A stretch of DNA of 54,731 bases from Sulfurimonas sp. GTDB taxonomy: Bacteria; Campylobacterota; Campylobacteria; Campylobacterales; Sulfurimonadaceae. Below, one piece after another: positions 16,288 to 25,639 of the stretch. Position numbers and translations under genes: made by a program. A model generated the notes under the pieces. It did no database searches. It worked only from the letters and a program-made list of their open reading frames with translations, and was not told the DNA's origin. Location of the stretch: assembly GCA_027063505.1 (NCBI GenBank), contig JAMORO010000086.1, forward strand, positions 1 through 54,731, read 5' to 3'. Each line of letters begins with the position of its first letter. Position 1 is the stretch's first letter.

Positions 16288-16884
16288 TTACTTTACTCCG
16301 TAGTGCATTAAAGCTTTTGCAACTTGTGAGAGTGGCGAGTTAAGATTAATCATTGCTAGTTTTTTATGTGCTGCATCGATCTTATTTTCATTCATAAGAA
16401 GTACTGCATTTTGAACATTAGCTAAGTCTGCATAGATTGCATCTTTTTTACTTGCATAAGCATCCAGTTTTTCACTTGTAGCTATATTTTGAGCTACACT
16501 ATAAGATGCCAAGTCACCCACAAAAATAGCCTTAGAGTTCTGTAGCTTCTCCAATGTCTTAATATCCTGTTTTACTACAGCATTCGAGTAACTCCATACA
16601 TCTGCAAGCGTAGGACTTAATGTCTGTAGTTGTGATAGGGCCGCTGTATCAGCAGGGTTACTTTGAAGTGTAGCTAAAGCTACATTTGCAGCATCTATAG
16701 TGTTTTGTTTATTTGCATTATATGCAATATTTCCAGCAACAAAAAGAACAACAGCTACAACACTACCAATCATTAAGTTTTTATATTTTTTTACAAACTT
16801 CTCTGTTACTACGGCTTTTTCAAAAAACTTCTCTTCTGAAGTCAGCTCTTCTTTTACCATCTCAATATCAGTTTTTAAACTCAA
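16288..16884 (-). CDS. YfgM-like single-pass membrane TPR protein
   Basis: This is a 198-residue protein. A cytosolic N-terminal segment of about 35 residues is followed by one transmembrane helix (about 36-53) and an alanine-rich helical periplasmic domain with TPR-like spacing. This is the layout of YfgM, which links the SecYEG translocon to periplasmic chaperones in E. coli. The following gene encodes a propeller lipoprotein, as in yfgM-bamB. The start is TTG at 16884 with AAGGA six bases upstream. Sequence similarity to YfgM is weak by eye, so architecture and context carry the call. Confidence 0.6.
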   Translation of the reverse strand: MSLKTDIEMVKEELTSEEKFFEKAVVTEKFVKKYKNLMIGSVVAVVLFVAGNIAYNANKQNTIDAANVALATLQSNPADTAALSQLQTLSPTLADVWSYSNAVVKQDIKTLEKLQNSKAIFVGDLASYSVAQNIATSEKLDAYASKKDAIYADLANVQNAVLLMNENKIDAAHKKLAMINLNSPLSQVAKALMHYGVK

Positions 16885-16950
16885 AAATTATCCTTATATA
16901 TAAAAAGTTCATAATATTATCGCATTTATTGTTAATATTTTCTCAAAATA

Positions 16951-16959
16951 TGCTAAAAT
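16951..16959 (+). promoter_or_regulatory. Extended -10 promoter element of gatC
   Basis: TGCTAAAAT places the transcript start near 16966, leaving a 22-base leader that includes AGG eight bases from the gatC ATG. The same TGCTAAAAT or GCTAAAAT word precedes htpG, the 100-residue membrane protein and the OmpA-type lipoprotein, so it is probably this genome's sigma-70 extended -10. Confidence 0.5.
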
Positions 16960-16987
16960 CGACTTAAATATAACCATAGGAATTTTT

Positions 16988-17278
16988 ATGCAAGTAGATG
17001 ATGCACTCTTAGCAAGATTAGAAAAATTATCTTTTTTAAAAGTAAGTGATGATAAACGTGAAGAGATTAAAGAACAACTCTCAGAAATTGTAAGCTTTGT
17101 AGATAATTTAAGTGATTTAAATACGGATGGTGTAGATGCCAAATTTTCTATGAATGACTCTAGCACTAGACTCCGAGAGGACACTGTCTCTTCTAGTCAA
17201 GCAGTGAGTCAAGAGATATTATCACATGCACCAAATAGTGCTGATAATTTCTTTATTGTTCCTAAAATAATCGAGTAA
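16988..17278 (+). CDS. gatC: Asp-tRNA(Asn)/Glu-tRNA(Gln) amidotransferase subunit C
   Basis: This 96-residue small subunit stabilises the GatA-GatB interface in the transamidation route to Gln-tRNA and Asn-tRNA. The pattern is the standard one: an N-terminal helix pair (DDALLARLEKLSFLKVSDDK), EIVSFVDNLSDLNTDGVDA, then a proline/arginine-containing extension (TRLREDTV) and the C-terminal PNSADNFFIVPKIIE. gatA and gatB are not in the window, which is common in this phylum. The next gene starts three bases after its stop. Confidence 0.93.
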   Translation: MQVDDALLARLEKLSFLKVSDDKREEIKEQLSEIVSFVDNLSDLNTDGVDAKFSMNDSSTRLREDTVSSSQAVSQEILSHAPNSADNFFIVPKIIE

Positions 17279-17281
17279 TTT

Positions 17282-17623
17282 ATGATAGAAGTTTACGGCA
17301 TTAAAAACTGTGATAGTGTAAAAAAAGCACTGAAGTTTTTTAAAGCACATGAGTTAGAGTATAGACTCTTTGACTTTAAAACAGAAAACCTTCCCTGTGA
17401 AAAAATCACAAAGTGGTTACATCAAACAGAGATAAAAACACTTTTTAATGCAAGAAGTACAACCTACAGAAACCTCAAACTCAAAGAGTTAAACCTCGAT
17501 GAAAAAGAGCAAGCTGCATGGTTGTGTAAAGAGAACCTTCTTATTAAACGTCCTGTTGTCGAGTTTAACGGTGATGTTTTAGTTGGTTTTAATGAAGAAA
17601 CTTACAAAAGGAGCTTTCTATGA
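17282..17623 (+). CDS. Spx/MgsR/YffB-family ArsC-like protein
   Basis: This thioredoxin-fold protein of 113 residues from the ArsC superfamily carries GIKNCDSVKKALKFF, with a single N-terminal Cys as in YffB, and later ARSTTYRNLKL and the conserved LLIKRPVVEF strand. The true arsenate reductase pattern is not complete, and the YffB subgroup has no firm reaction. A glutathione- or thiol-linked role is only a family-level expectation. It is co-transcribed between gatC and pilT, overlapping pilT by four bases. Confidence 0.82.
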   Translation: MIEVYGIKNCDSVKKALKFFKAHELEYRLFDFKTENLPCEKITKWLHQTEIKTLFNARSTTYRNLKLKELNLDEKEQAAWLCKENLLIKRPVVEFNGDVLVGFNEETYKRSFL

Positions 17624-18723
17624 GTGAAGAAATTGCAGGACAAGTACAACCTGAGAAAAAAAGACTTGATATACAAAAACTACTTAAATCGGTTTTAGCA
17701 TTTAAGTCGTCTGACTTACACCTTGTAGTTGGGAGTGAACCACAAATTCGTATTGACAAAGAGCTACGGGCTCTAAATCTTCCGGTCTTAGATGCTAAAG
17801 ATGTTGAGACTATGGCCTACTCTCTCATAGAAGATAAACAGAAGAAAGAGTTTGAAGAGCATAATGAACTCGACTTCTCATTTGAGTTAAAAGATATTGG
17901 TCGTTTTCGTGCGAACTACTACCGTACTATTCACGGTATCGCCTGTGCTTTTCGTATGATTCCTATTGAGATTCCTACACTTGATGAGTATGGAAATCCT
18001 CCTATTTTTAAAGAGCTTATCAAAAAAGAGAAAGGGCTTATCCTTGTTACGGGGCCTACGGGATCTGGTAAGTCAACAACTCTTGCTTCAATGCTCCATG
18101 AGATAAACATGACAGAACGTCGTCATATTATCACTATTGAAGATCCCGTTGAGTTTGTGCATAAGAACAACAAGTCACTCTTTTCACAGCGTGATGTTGG
18201 AAGTAATACAGCTTCATTTGCGGCAGCCTTAAAATATGCCCTTCGTCAAGATCCAGACATTATCCTCATTGGGGAGATGCGTGATGCTGAGACTATCGGT
18301 GCTGCCCTCACTGCTGCGGAGACTGGTCACTTAGTTTTTGGAACTCTCCATACCAACTCAGCACCAGGGACTATTAACCGTATTATTGATGTTTTTGATG
18401 GGGATGAACAAGCACAAGTTCGTGCACAACTCGCTACTTCACTTGTAGCAGTAGTCTCTCAAACCCTTATTCCCCGTGTAGGTGGCGGAAAAGTTGCTAC
18501 TCAAGAGATTCTTATTACAAATCCAGCGATTCAAAATCAGATTCGTGAAGATAAAGTACACCAGATTTACTCTCAAATGCAGTTAAATCAGGGTGAGACA
18601 AAAATGACTACTCAAACACAACAACTTTTAGAGTTGATGCAGAAAAATGTTATTTCGAAAGAAAATGCAATCAAAAACTCTAATAGACCAGAAGAGTTAA
18701 TGAAAGTAATGGGGGCTCTTTAA
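17620..18723 (+). CDS. pilT: PilT-family type IV pilus retraction ATPase
   Basis: This 367-residue hexameric ATPase powers pilus retraction. It shows an N-terminal PAS-like domain, Walker A GPTGSGKST, an Asp box around IITIEDPVEFVH, Walker B DPDIILIGEMRD and the His box TGHLVFGTLHTNSA. The start overlaps the preceding stop (ATGA), with AAGGAG upstream. No other pilus genes are in the window, so the pilus machinery must be encoded elsewhere. Its 3' end overlaps the convergent flavoprotein gene by four bases. Confidence 0.94.
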   Translation: MSEEIAGQVQPEKKRLDIQKLLKSVLAFKSSDLHLVVGSEPQIRIDKELRALNLPVLDAKDVETMAYSLIEDKQKKEFEEHNELDFSFELKDIGRFRANYYRTIHGIACAFRMIPIEIPTLDEYGNPPIFKELIKKEKGLILVTGPTGSGKSTTLASMLHEINMTERRHIITIEDPVEFVHKNNKSLFSQRDVGSNTASFAAALKYALRQDPDIILIGEMRDAETIGAALTAAETGHLVFGTLHTNSAPGTINRIIDVFDGDEQAQVRAQLATSLVAVVSQTLIPRVGGGKVATQEILITNPAIQNQIREDKVHQIYSQMQLNQGETKMTTQTQQLLELMQKNVISKENAIKNSNRPEELMKVMGAL

Positions 18724-19796
18724 AAGAGTCTCTTTATAAAACGCCATAGTAACCGGTAGTTAAAATCTACATCTCTATCACCAAGCCAGTACTTAACCAT
18801 CTGCTCTTGAATATACTTTTTCTTATATAACCGCATCATAATTCCAATCATAAAATCATTATATAAAAATAGTTTTTGAAGTTTTGCAAGTGTAACAAAT
18901 TTCTTTTGATGCTCCTCATTCCATCTTTTTTCATAGCTAGATGGATCCTCTTTCTTGATGATAACCTCTGCTAATATTGCAGCAGAACTCATCGCATAGT
19001 AGATACCTTCATAAGTAAAGGGAAGTACCTGAGAAGCACTATCTCCTACAAAAAAGACTCTATTTTTATAAAATATATTGTTCTTGTAAACTGGGATTTT
19101 ATACCCTAAGACACGGCTCTCTTCTTTTATATGTAGCGACTCTTTTAAATTACTCAAACAGTCAATATCATCAGCCACTGTCCCAATGTTTGAACCATGG
19201 GCATGAGGGAAAGCCCATGCATACTGATCTTTAGCAACACTCACACCAAAATGAAATTCACAACTATCATACTCTTGAGTTGTAATGTCAGTGTAGTGTG
19301 TTAAAAAGGAAGAAACACTATCTCCATTGACTAACTTTCTTATCTTAGAGTTTACACCATCTGCTGCTATAAGGTAGCTTGATTTTACTTCTATTAAGAG
19401 ACCATCTTTACGAATAGTAGAGATTATATACTCCCCCTCTTCTCTCAAAGAGATAAAAGTAGCTTCATAAAGTGTCGTCCCCTCTTTTTTTGCATCCTCT
19501 CGAAGTGATGAATCAAAAGCTACCCGATCAACAATCCCAATAGCGTTTTGAGAGATATCAAGATCTACTCTCTTATCTTGAAATACAAGAGAGAGTTTTT
19601 CTGCTTTTTTTTGGATCAAAGATCTGTCTATTCCAAATTTTTCAAAAGCATCAAGACGGATTCCTCCACCACACGGTTTTCTAAAGCCAAAATTTCTTTG
19701 AATCAAAATATTTGAAACACCTGCTTGAGAGAGTTTTTTTGCGGTAATAGAACCAGCGGGACCACCACCTACTATAAGTATTTCAGTCTCAATCAT
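18720..19796 (-). CDS. Geranylgeranyl-reductase-like FAD-dependent oxidoreductase
   Basis: This 358-residue flavoprotein is of the geranylgeranyl reductase/p-hydroxybenzoate hydroxylase type. It shows the Rossmann start EILIVGGGPAGSITAKKL, the subgroup motif RKPCGGGIRLDAF, and the second FAD motif FFVGDSASQVLPFTYEGIYYA. The family reduces isoprenoid chains or hydroxylates aromatic rings, and the substrate here cannot be read from sequence. It is the last gene of a long reverse-strand run, three bases after the MidA-like gene, and its 3' end overlaps pilT by four bases. Confidence 0.82.
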   Translation of the reverse strand: MIETEILIVGGGPAGSITAKKLSQAGVSNILIQRNFGFRKPCGGGIRLDAFEKFGIDRSLIQKKAEKLSLVFQDKRVDLDISQNAIGIVDRVAFDSSLREDAKKEGTTLYEATFISLREEGEYIISTIRKDGLLIEVKSSYLIAADGVNSKIRKLVNGDSVSSFLTHYTDITTQEYDSCEFHFGVSVAKDQYAWAFPHAHGSNIGTVADDIDCLSNLKESLHIKEESRVLGYKIPVYKNNIFYKNRVFFVGDSASQVLPFTYEGIYYAMSSAAILAEVIIKKEDPSSYEKRWNEEHQKKFVTLAKLQKLFLYNDFMIGIMMRLYKKKYIQEQMVKYWLGDRDVDFNYRLLWRFIKRLF

Positions 19797-19799
19797 CAG

Positions 19800-20807
19800 C
19801 TACTGCTCTTTTCGAAAACGAATCATCTTAAAACGCTCTCCTAAGAAGTCAGGAAGTATAAGCATTTTTGCTTTTTCAAGCTCCTGTTTGTAGATTTTTT
19901 CTTCTACATTATCTTTGAGCATCTCTAAAAGGTCTAAAATCCCCATATCTATGAGTCCTACCATCTGTGCTTTTAACTCTATAAATGCTACTCCCACCTC
20001 TTCATAGGCATCTTTTACATGTGCAAAAGTTACATCATAAGTTATATCACTTTTTGCAAACAGTGTCTCACGAGGAAGATAATCTTCATGCTCTTTTGGA
20101 AGAAAAAATGGAATAACTTTATGCTTAGTATAGATACGAAGAGAGAAATCAGGCCGTGCAGACATCTCACCATAATCAAAGCTCATAAACTCAAACTTCT
20201 CACATGAATCAGCCATCTCCTGTGCGAACTCTTCATACCCTATAGCAATCTCTCCTCTATCTTTATAATAGCGTTTTGCTCTCTCTGTAACCCACTCATT
20301 CTCTACATCAAAATTAACTTCATGTGTGGAGATAGTAGCAGTTTTACCCTTATAATATAACTCACAAGGAAAAGCATCAAAAATTTCATTCGCTATAAAA
20401 AAAGCATTTTTACACTTGAGTTCACTGAGTGATTTATAGTGAGTAATAGATACAGTGTCTCCAAAACTCTCTTCAAAATACTCTCGCTGTTGTCTCTGTA
20501 AGTCATCAAATCTCTCAATAATAACAAAGTTAAAACTCCTAAGAAGTTCAGGTCTCAGGGTATAAAGAAACTCACATACATCTGCTAAAAAGTACCCATG
20601 ATGGGCACCAATCTCACAGATAGTAGCATTTGACTCTAAAAATCCTTCATCAACTAAAGAGATGATATGCTTTGCAATAGTCCCACCAAAAAATTTACTT
20701 GTACTTACAGCAGTATAAAAGTCTCCCTCTTTACCAATATTTTTATAAGTTGCATAGTACCCATCTTTTCCATACAACCACTCTGTCATATACTCACTAA
20801 ATTTCAA
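19800..20807 (-). CDS. MidA/NDUFAF7-family SAM-dependent methyltransferase
   Basis: This is a 335-residue protein. Family landmarks are the N-terminal YGKDGYYATYKNIGKEGDFYTA (cf. GYY...GDFYTA in DUF185 proteins), the SAM site CEIGAHHGYFLADV, and NEIFDAFPCELYY. Mitochondrial NDUFAF7 methylates an arginine of complex I subunit NDUFS2, and MidA homologues are linked to complex I. Whether the bacterial protein does the same is unproven. It begins directly after the tolC stop codon and is followed by the GGR-like gene. Confidence 0.85.
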   Translation of the reverse strand: MKFSEYMTEWLYGKDGYYATYKNIGKEGDFYTAVSTSKFFGGTIAKHIISLVDEGFLESNATICEIGAHHGYFLADVCEFLYTLRPELLRSFNFVIIERFDDLQRQQREYFEESFGDTVSITHYKSLSELKCKNAFFIANEIFDAFPCELYYKGKTATISTHEVNFDVENEWVTERAKRYYKDRGEIAIGYEEFAQEMADSCEKFEFMSFDYGEMSARPDFSLRIYTKHKVIPFFLPKEHEDYLPRETLFAKSDITYDVTFAHVKDAYEEVGVAFIELKAQMVGLIDMGILDLLEMLKDNVEEKIYKQELEKAKMLILPDFLGERFKMIRFRKEQ

Positions 20808-22034
20808 TTATTTACCCTCATTTACATACATTTCATAAAGATTTAACAACTCTAACTGCTTATCTATCTCATACACTTTTGAATCAATCTCTTGTATTTT
20901 AAGAGAGTTTTTAAGTGTATCTACATCGTACTGCGTTTTATACCCTGCACTAAAAAGTTCATTTGTGTCTTCTGAAAGCTTTGTATAAAGTTTTATATTT
21001 TCATTACTCAAAGCTATTTTTTTATCATAGTTTTCTATATTATGTAGTGTCTGTTCAAACAGAGATTCAAGCTCTCTCTGCTTATCTTTACGAACTACTT
21101 TTGATTTTAGATAGTCTACTTTAACTGACTCTATATCTCTAAAAGTATTTATATCTAAAGGCATTGAAGCTCTTACACCATAATCATAGTAAGACAAATC
21201 TTGTTGTGGAAACTTCACAGTATCACTAAATTGTTGTTCAGACTTACTCCAGTTATATCCAGCAGTAAAACTCACTTGTGGTAAATACTTTGCAATCGTT
21301 ACATTCTTGTAGTAATCGTTTTTTGCAATAACTGCATCATTTTGTTTCAAAACAATATTGTGTTTTATAAACTCTTCACCACTCATATACTCTAAATGAG
21401 GAATAGTTGCTATTCTATAATCTAAATCACTTAAAGTAGAAAACTGTGTTATAAGCCTCTCTTGTGCTGTTTCGATGTCATAAAGAGCAGATATTACAAT
21501 ATTTCGTTGAATAATTGCATTATCTAAAAAACCAGAATCTAGTTGTCCATTTAAATACTGCTCTTTTTTCTGTGCTAGATTTATATCTGAATTAATTATC
21601 TGTAATTTCTGAGCTTCTATTTTTAGTGAAGTCTGCTTTATCTGCATAAGTATACTTATCGTATCTTTTATCATCTTACGTTTAGCAACATCTATAGAGT
21701 AATCAGAGTAAAGTTTAGAAGCATTTGCAAACTTTATTCCATAGTAAATTCCACCACTTTGAAAAATAGGCTGATCCATACGAATAGCTGCATTTTGATT
21801 TGTCAGTTCATCTTCATAGGGTTTACTTTTTTTATAGCTGTAGTTAAGTTGCAAGGGTGCTATCCATGAGTCACGAAGCTTAGAACTCTCCGCCTCATTT
21901 TTCTTATAGTCATACTCAAACTGCTCTTTTTTAAGATCAGAAATATAACTATCTAAAGTATTGTTATTCTCATTTGCAAAAACTACTGTACTAGATAGAA
22001 GCGACAGCAGTAGAGAGAGATTTAAAGCCTTCAT
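20808..22034 (-). CDS. TolC-family outer-membrane efflux protein
   Basis: This is a 408-residue outer-membrane factor with a signal peptide of about 20 residues (cleavage near VVFAN-EN) and long coiled-coil helices separated by membrane strands, the two-fold repeat expected of TolC proteins. The start is ATG 22034, preceded by AGAGGA at good spacing. This puts the first 44 bases, and nearly the whole signal peptide, inside the 3' end of argD in another frame. No later Met could supply a signal peptide. The probable adaptor lies four genes upstream (27424-28221), but no inner-membrane pump is encoded between them. Confidence 0.87.
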   Translation of the reverse strand: MKALNLSLLLSLLSSTVVFANENNNTLDSYISDLKKEQFEYDYKKNEAESSKLRDSWIAPLQLNYSYKKSKPYEDELTNQNAAIRMDQPIFQSGGIYYGIKFANASKLYSDYSIDVAKRKMIKDTISILMQIKQTSLKIEAQKLQIINSDINLAQKKEQYLNGQLDSGFLDNAIIQRNIVISALYDIETAQERLITQFSTLSDLDYRIATIPHLEYMSGEEFIKHNIVLKQNDAVIAKNDYYKNVTIAKYLPQVSFTAGYNWSKSEQQFSDTVKFPQQDLSYYDYGVRASMPLDINTFRDIESVKVDYLKSKVVRKDKQRELESLFEQTLHNIENYDKKIALSNENIKLYTKLSEDTNELFSAGYKTQYDVDTLKNSLKIQEIDSKVYEIDKQLELLNLYEMYVNEGK

Positions 22035-23172
22035 CAATTTCCTCTTTTGTAATAGTAAGTGGTGGTAAAAATCTTAGAGTATTTCTTCCCGCTTTTAAAA
22101 CCATAACACCACTCTCTTTTGCATTATTCATGATAGAAGTGAGTGTATCGGCATCTTTAACACGAAGACCGCACATCATTCCAATCCCTACTTTTTGAGT
22201 AAAGAGTTTTTCATTTGATCTATAAAATTTTTCTAGTTCTTGATTAAAATAAGTAGAAGTCGCTTCTAACTCTCCACTCTCTTTAAGCTCATTTAAAATC
22301 TCTACAACACTACAAACAGCAGTAGAGCTCAGATAGTTTCCTCCAAAAGTAGAACCGTGATCACCTACAGAGAGAACCTCTTTAAGTGAAGTCATAACTA
22401 TTCCAACAGGAACACCCCCACCAACACCTTTAGCAAGTGTAATAATTTCTGGTATTATTCCGTAAACTTGACTTGCAGTAAACTCACCTGTTCTATAGCC
22501 ACCCGTCTGCACTTCATCTACGATGAGAGGGATATGCTTGGACTTGAGTAGTTTTGCTAAGGCTTGTACTTTTGCTCTATCTTGTGGTTCAACACCACCC
22601 TCCCCTTGAATAAGTTCTATCATAACTGCTGCAGTATGGTCATCTAAAAGTCCCTCTATTGCGTCCATATCATCAGCATATACAAAACCATCAGGAAATG
22701 GGCCAAAATAATTATGCATAGCTTCTTGACCTGTTGCTTTTACAGTAGTAATTGTACGTCCATGAAAAGAGTGTTGTAGTGTGATAATCTTATAGCGTTT
22801 TATCTCACCATCACGCTCACCATGTTTTCTAGCTATTTTTATAGCACCCTCATTAGCTTCAGCACCACTATTTCCAAAGAAACATGCCATATCATAGCCA
22901 CTTGCTTTTACAACTGCCTCAGCTGCTTTGGCTTGTGGTGCGATGTTATAAAGGTTTGATGTATGTGTAATATTTCCAATCTGTTCACAAATCGCACTAT
23001 TTACTCTCTTATTAGCATGACCAACACTCACAACACCTATCCCTGATGTAAAGTCGATGTAATTCTTACCTTCACTATCCGTTAAAGTAGCATTTTTACC
23101 ACTAACAAACTCTACATTCCCTCTTCCATAAGTCTGTAGTACATATTTTTTATCTAAGGCTTGTATATTCAT
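21991..23172 (-). CDS. argD: Acetylornithine/succinyldiaminopimelate aminotransferase
   Basis: This class-III PLP aminotransferase (393 residues) converts N-acetylglutamate semialdehyde to N-acetylornithine in arginine synthesis and may serve lysine synthesis too. Visible signatures are FFGNSGAEANEGAIKIARKHG, HSFHGRTITTVKATGQ, LIVDEVQTGGYRTGEF and the PLP lysine in ITLAKGVGGGVPVGI. Its last 44 bases also encode the signal peptide of TolC. It lies 32 bases downstream of the hybrid kinase, an unusual neighbour for an arginine gene. Confidence 0.95.
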   Translation of the reverse strand: MNIQALDKKYVLQTYGRGNVEFVSGKNATLTDSEGKNYIDFTSGIGVVSVGHANKRVNSAICEQIGNITHTSNLYNIAPQAKAAEAVVKASGYDMACFFGNSGAEANEGAIKIARKHGERDGEIKRYKIITLQHSFHGRTITTVKATGQEAMHNYFGPFPDGFVYADDMDAIEGLLDDHTAAVMIELIQGEGGVEPQDRAKVQALAKLLKSKHIPLIVDEVQTGGYRTGEFTASQVYGIIPEIITLAKGVGGGVPVGIVMTSLKEVLSVGDHGSTFGGNYLSSTAVCSVVEILNELKESGELEATSTYFNQELEKFYRSNEKLFTQKVGIGMMCGLRVKDADTLTSIMNNAKESGVMVLKAGRNTLRFLPPLTITKEEIDEGFKSLSTAVASI

Positions 23173-23204
23173 GATTTATCCAAATATTTTTTTAAGATTA
23201 TATC

Positions 23205-25637
23205 TCAATTACTGTTTAAAAATTTACCTAACATTTTGACTAAAACATTTTTACTTATTGGTTTTGTAAGGTATTCATCCATTCCAACACTCATAAATCT
23301 TTCTCTATCACCCTTAATAGCATTTGCTGTTAAAGCAATAATTGGAGTATGTTCTAAGTTTTCTATTTTTTCTATTTTTAAGATATCTTGGGTTGCTTCT
23401 ATTCCATTTTTATTGGGCATATTTTCATCCATAAGAATTAAATCATATTTATTTTTTTTAAAACATGCAACGGCTTCAATACCATCCTTGGCTATTTCAC
23501 ACTCTATTTCTAATGTATCTAACATTATGCTCATAAACATTTGAATCGAAGCATTATCCTCTACAACTAGTATCTTTTTAGCTTGAAAGCTTCTATGCTC
23601 ACTATCTTGCTCTTCATCTTCTTTCTTTATTCCAATTTCCACAGGAATGGAAAAGTAGAATCTACTTCCTACTCCCTGTTTACTTACAACCTTTAATTTA
23701 CCATCGAGGAGTTTAACTAAAGCACTACTAATACTCAGTCCTAAACCTGTACCACCATATTTTCTAGTTGTTGAGCTATCTTCTTGAGAGAATGCTTCAA
23801 AAACATCTTCTAACTTATCTTCTGCTATCCCAATTCCTTCATCTTCAACACTCACATAAAGAGAGCCATTTTCATAGTTAAGTGATACAACTATATTTTT
23901 CCCTGAAGGTGTAAACTTTACTGCATTACTTATTAAATTTGCGATAACCTGTTTTATTCTAAGCGGGTCACTTTTAAGTATCACCGGTAGAGTACCTATC
24001 TTAAGAATAAGATTTATCCCTTTTTCAGAGCACCTTGCATCAAAAAGATGAGCTATAACAGAAAACTCCTCTTCTGCATTAAAATCAACAACATCTATCT
24101 CTAGTTTACCACTCTCAATCTTACTAAAATCTAAAATATCTTCTATAATTTGTAGTAAACTTTTTCCAGAATTTTCAATAATTTTAAGATACTCTTTGGA
24201 CTTTTGTCGGTCATTTTCATCTTGTAGTAATTCAATAAATCCCATAATAGCATTTAAGGGTGTTCGAATCTCATGTGACATATTTGCTAAAAACTCAGAT
24301 TTTGATTTAGATGCTTGTATCGCTTTATCTCGCTGAATCGTACTACTAATATCAAGTATCGTTGACATTCTCACTCTTTGACTATAATAGTTGATATACT
24401 GCCCACTAGCAATAACATGTACATGGTTCCCATCTTTACGAATAAGTTCCAATTCCCACTCGGAAGAAATTTCTTGTGTAAACAACTCATCAAACTGAGC
24501 ACGATACTCTTCTGATATATACTTAGATAACTCTGTTCCTTGAATTTCAGACAACTGACTATATCCCAGTAAATCTAATCCCGAATTATTAACATTCACA
24601 ACTTTTCCATTTATATCTGAAAGAACTATTGTTTCCATTGTTAAATCAAAAATTGTTTGAAAATTATCAATTGACTTTTGAAGTTGTATATTTTTATCAT
24701 CAAGATATTTCACAGATAGTGCTACTTCTTCTTTTAATTTATCATTATATTTTTTCAACTCATTATGTCTAAAACGAAAAAGTAGTCCAAAAATAGCAAC
24801 CACAAAAAGTACTTTCCATAAAAGAGAGTAATCAACAGCAGGGTTTACGACAATAGAGATCCATCTGTTATAGATATCTTGCTTTTTATTATTGTCTATA
24901 GAGGAAATTGCATTCTCCATAATAGCATTTAAAATAGCTTCATCAGCTCTCGTAGCTATTTGATAAGTAATTCTGCGATTAAGTCTTCCTGAGATTTTGA
25001 GAGTATTAATAAAGTTGTTTTTTAATTCATAATTAATTGAAGCTAAATTATCTATATAGGCATAAACTTCACCTTTTTCAACTTTTTTAAGTCCCTCTCT
25101 AATAGAGTCCACTTCTATAAGTTTAAGATTGGGATACTCATCTTTAAGATATATCCCTACAGAGTAATTTTTTACAACTGCCAGCTTTTTATCTTTAATT
25201 TCTAAAATACTATCAACAAATTTTTTATCTTTCTTTGTTGCAATAACAATAGGAACATCAAGATATGTAGAGGTAAAGTCTAAGTAAGATTCTCTCTCCT
25301 CTGTTTTAGAAAGAATGGGGATAATATCACACTCTCTCCTTTTTGCTTTTAAAATAGTCTCTTTCCAAGAGTCAGTTTCATTTAAAACAATAGGAATATG
25401 TAACATTTTGCTTATGATATTCATATAGTCGCTTGAGAGACCTATATGCTTATGGTTTTTGATACCATCAAAGGGTAACCAATCAGGATCAACACAGATA
25501 ATAAGCTTCTCTTTTTTCTTTAGATAATCTTGTTCAGCTAAAGAGAGTTTAAAACTACCCTCTTCGATATTATTAGCATATAAAAAAGTTCCAAGTAAGA
25601 AAATCCAAGAGAGTAAAAATACTTTTTCAAACTTCAT
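23205..25637 (-). CDS. Hybrid sensor kinase with periplasmic solute-binding domain
   Basis: This 810-residue protein has a signal peptide (about 1-21), then a family-3 solute-binding domain (about 36-265) of the amino-acid-binding type (ICVDPDWLPF, EGLKKVEKGEVYAYIDN), one transmembrane helix (about 273-289) and a short coiled coil. A PAS domain (about 325-435), HisKA with His455 (NMSHEIRTPLNAI), an ATPase domain (GGTGLGLSIS) and a receiver with Asp737 (DLILMDENMPNKNG) follow. It therefore reads a periplasmic small molecule directly. Its position between a molybdopterin enzyme and argD, two bases after the former, suggests the ligand is tied to that enzyme's substrate; this is inference. Confidence 0.93.
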   Translation of the reverse strand: MKFEKVFLLSWIFLLGTFLYANNIEEGSFKLSLAEQDYLKKKEKLIICVDPDWLPFDGIKNHKHIGLSSDYMNIISKMLHIPIVLNETDSWKETILKAKRRECDIIPILSKTEERESYLDFTSTYLDVPIVIATKKDKKFVDSILEIKDKKLAVVKNYSVGIYLKDEYPNLKLIEVDSIREGLKKVEKGEVYAYIDNLASINYELKNNFINTLKISGRLNRRITYQIATRADEAILNAIMENAISSIDNNKKQDIYNRWISIVVNPAVDYSLLWKVLFVVAIFGLLFRFRHNELKKYNDKLKEEVALSVKYLDDKNIQLQKSIDNFQTIFDLTMETIVLSDINGKVVNVNNSGLDLLGYSQLSEIQGTELSKYISEEYRAQFDELFTQEISSEWELELIRKDGNHVHVIASGQYINYYSQRVRMSTILDISSTIQRDKAIQASKSKSEFLANMSHEIRTPLNAIMGFIELLQDENDRQKSKEYLKIIENSGKSLLQIIEDILDFSKIESGKLEIDVVDFNAEEEFSVIAHLFDARCSEKGINLILKIGTLPVILKSDPLRIKQVIANLISNAVKFTPSGKNIVVSLNYENGSLYVSVEDEGIGIAEDKLEDVFEAFSQEDSSTTRKYGGTGLGLSISSALVKLLDGKLKVVSKQGVGSRFYFSIPVEIGIKKEDEEQDSEHRSFQAKKILVVEDNASIQMFMSIMLDTLEIECEIAKDGIEAVACFKKNKYDLILMDENMPNKNGIEATQDILKIEKIENLEHTPIIALTANAIKGDRERFMSVGMDEYLTKPISKNVLVKMLGKFLNSN

Positions 25638-25639
25638 TA

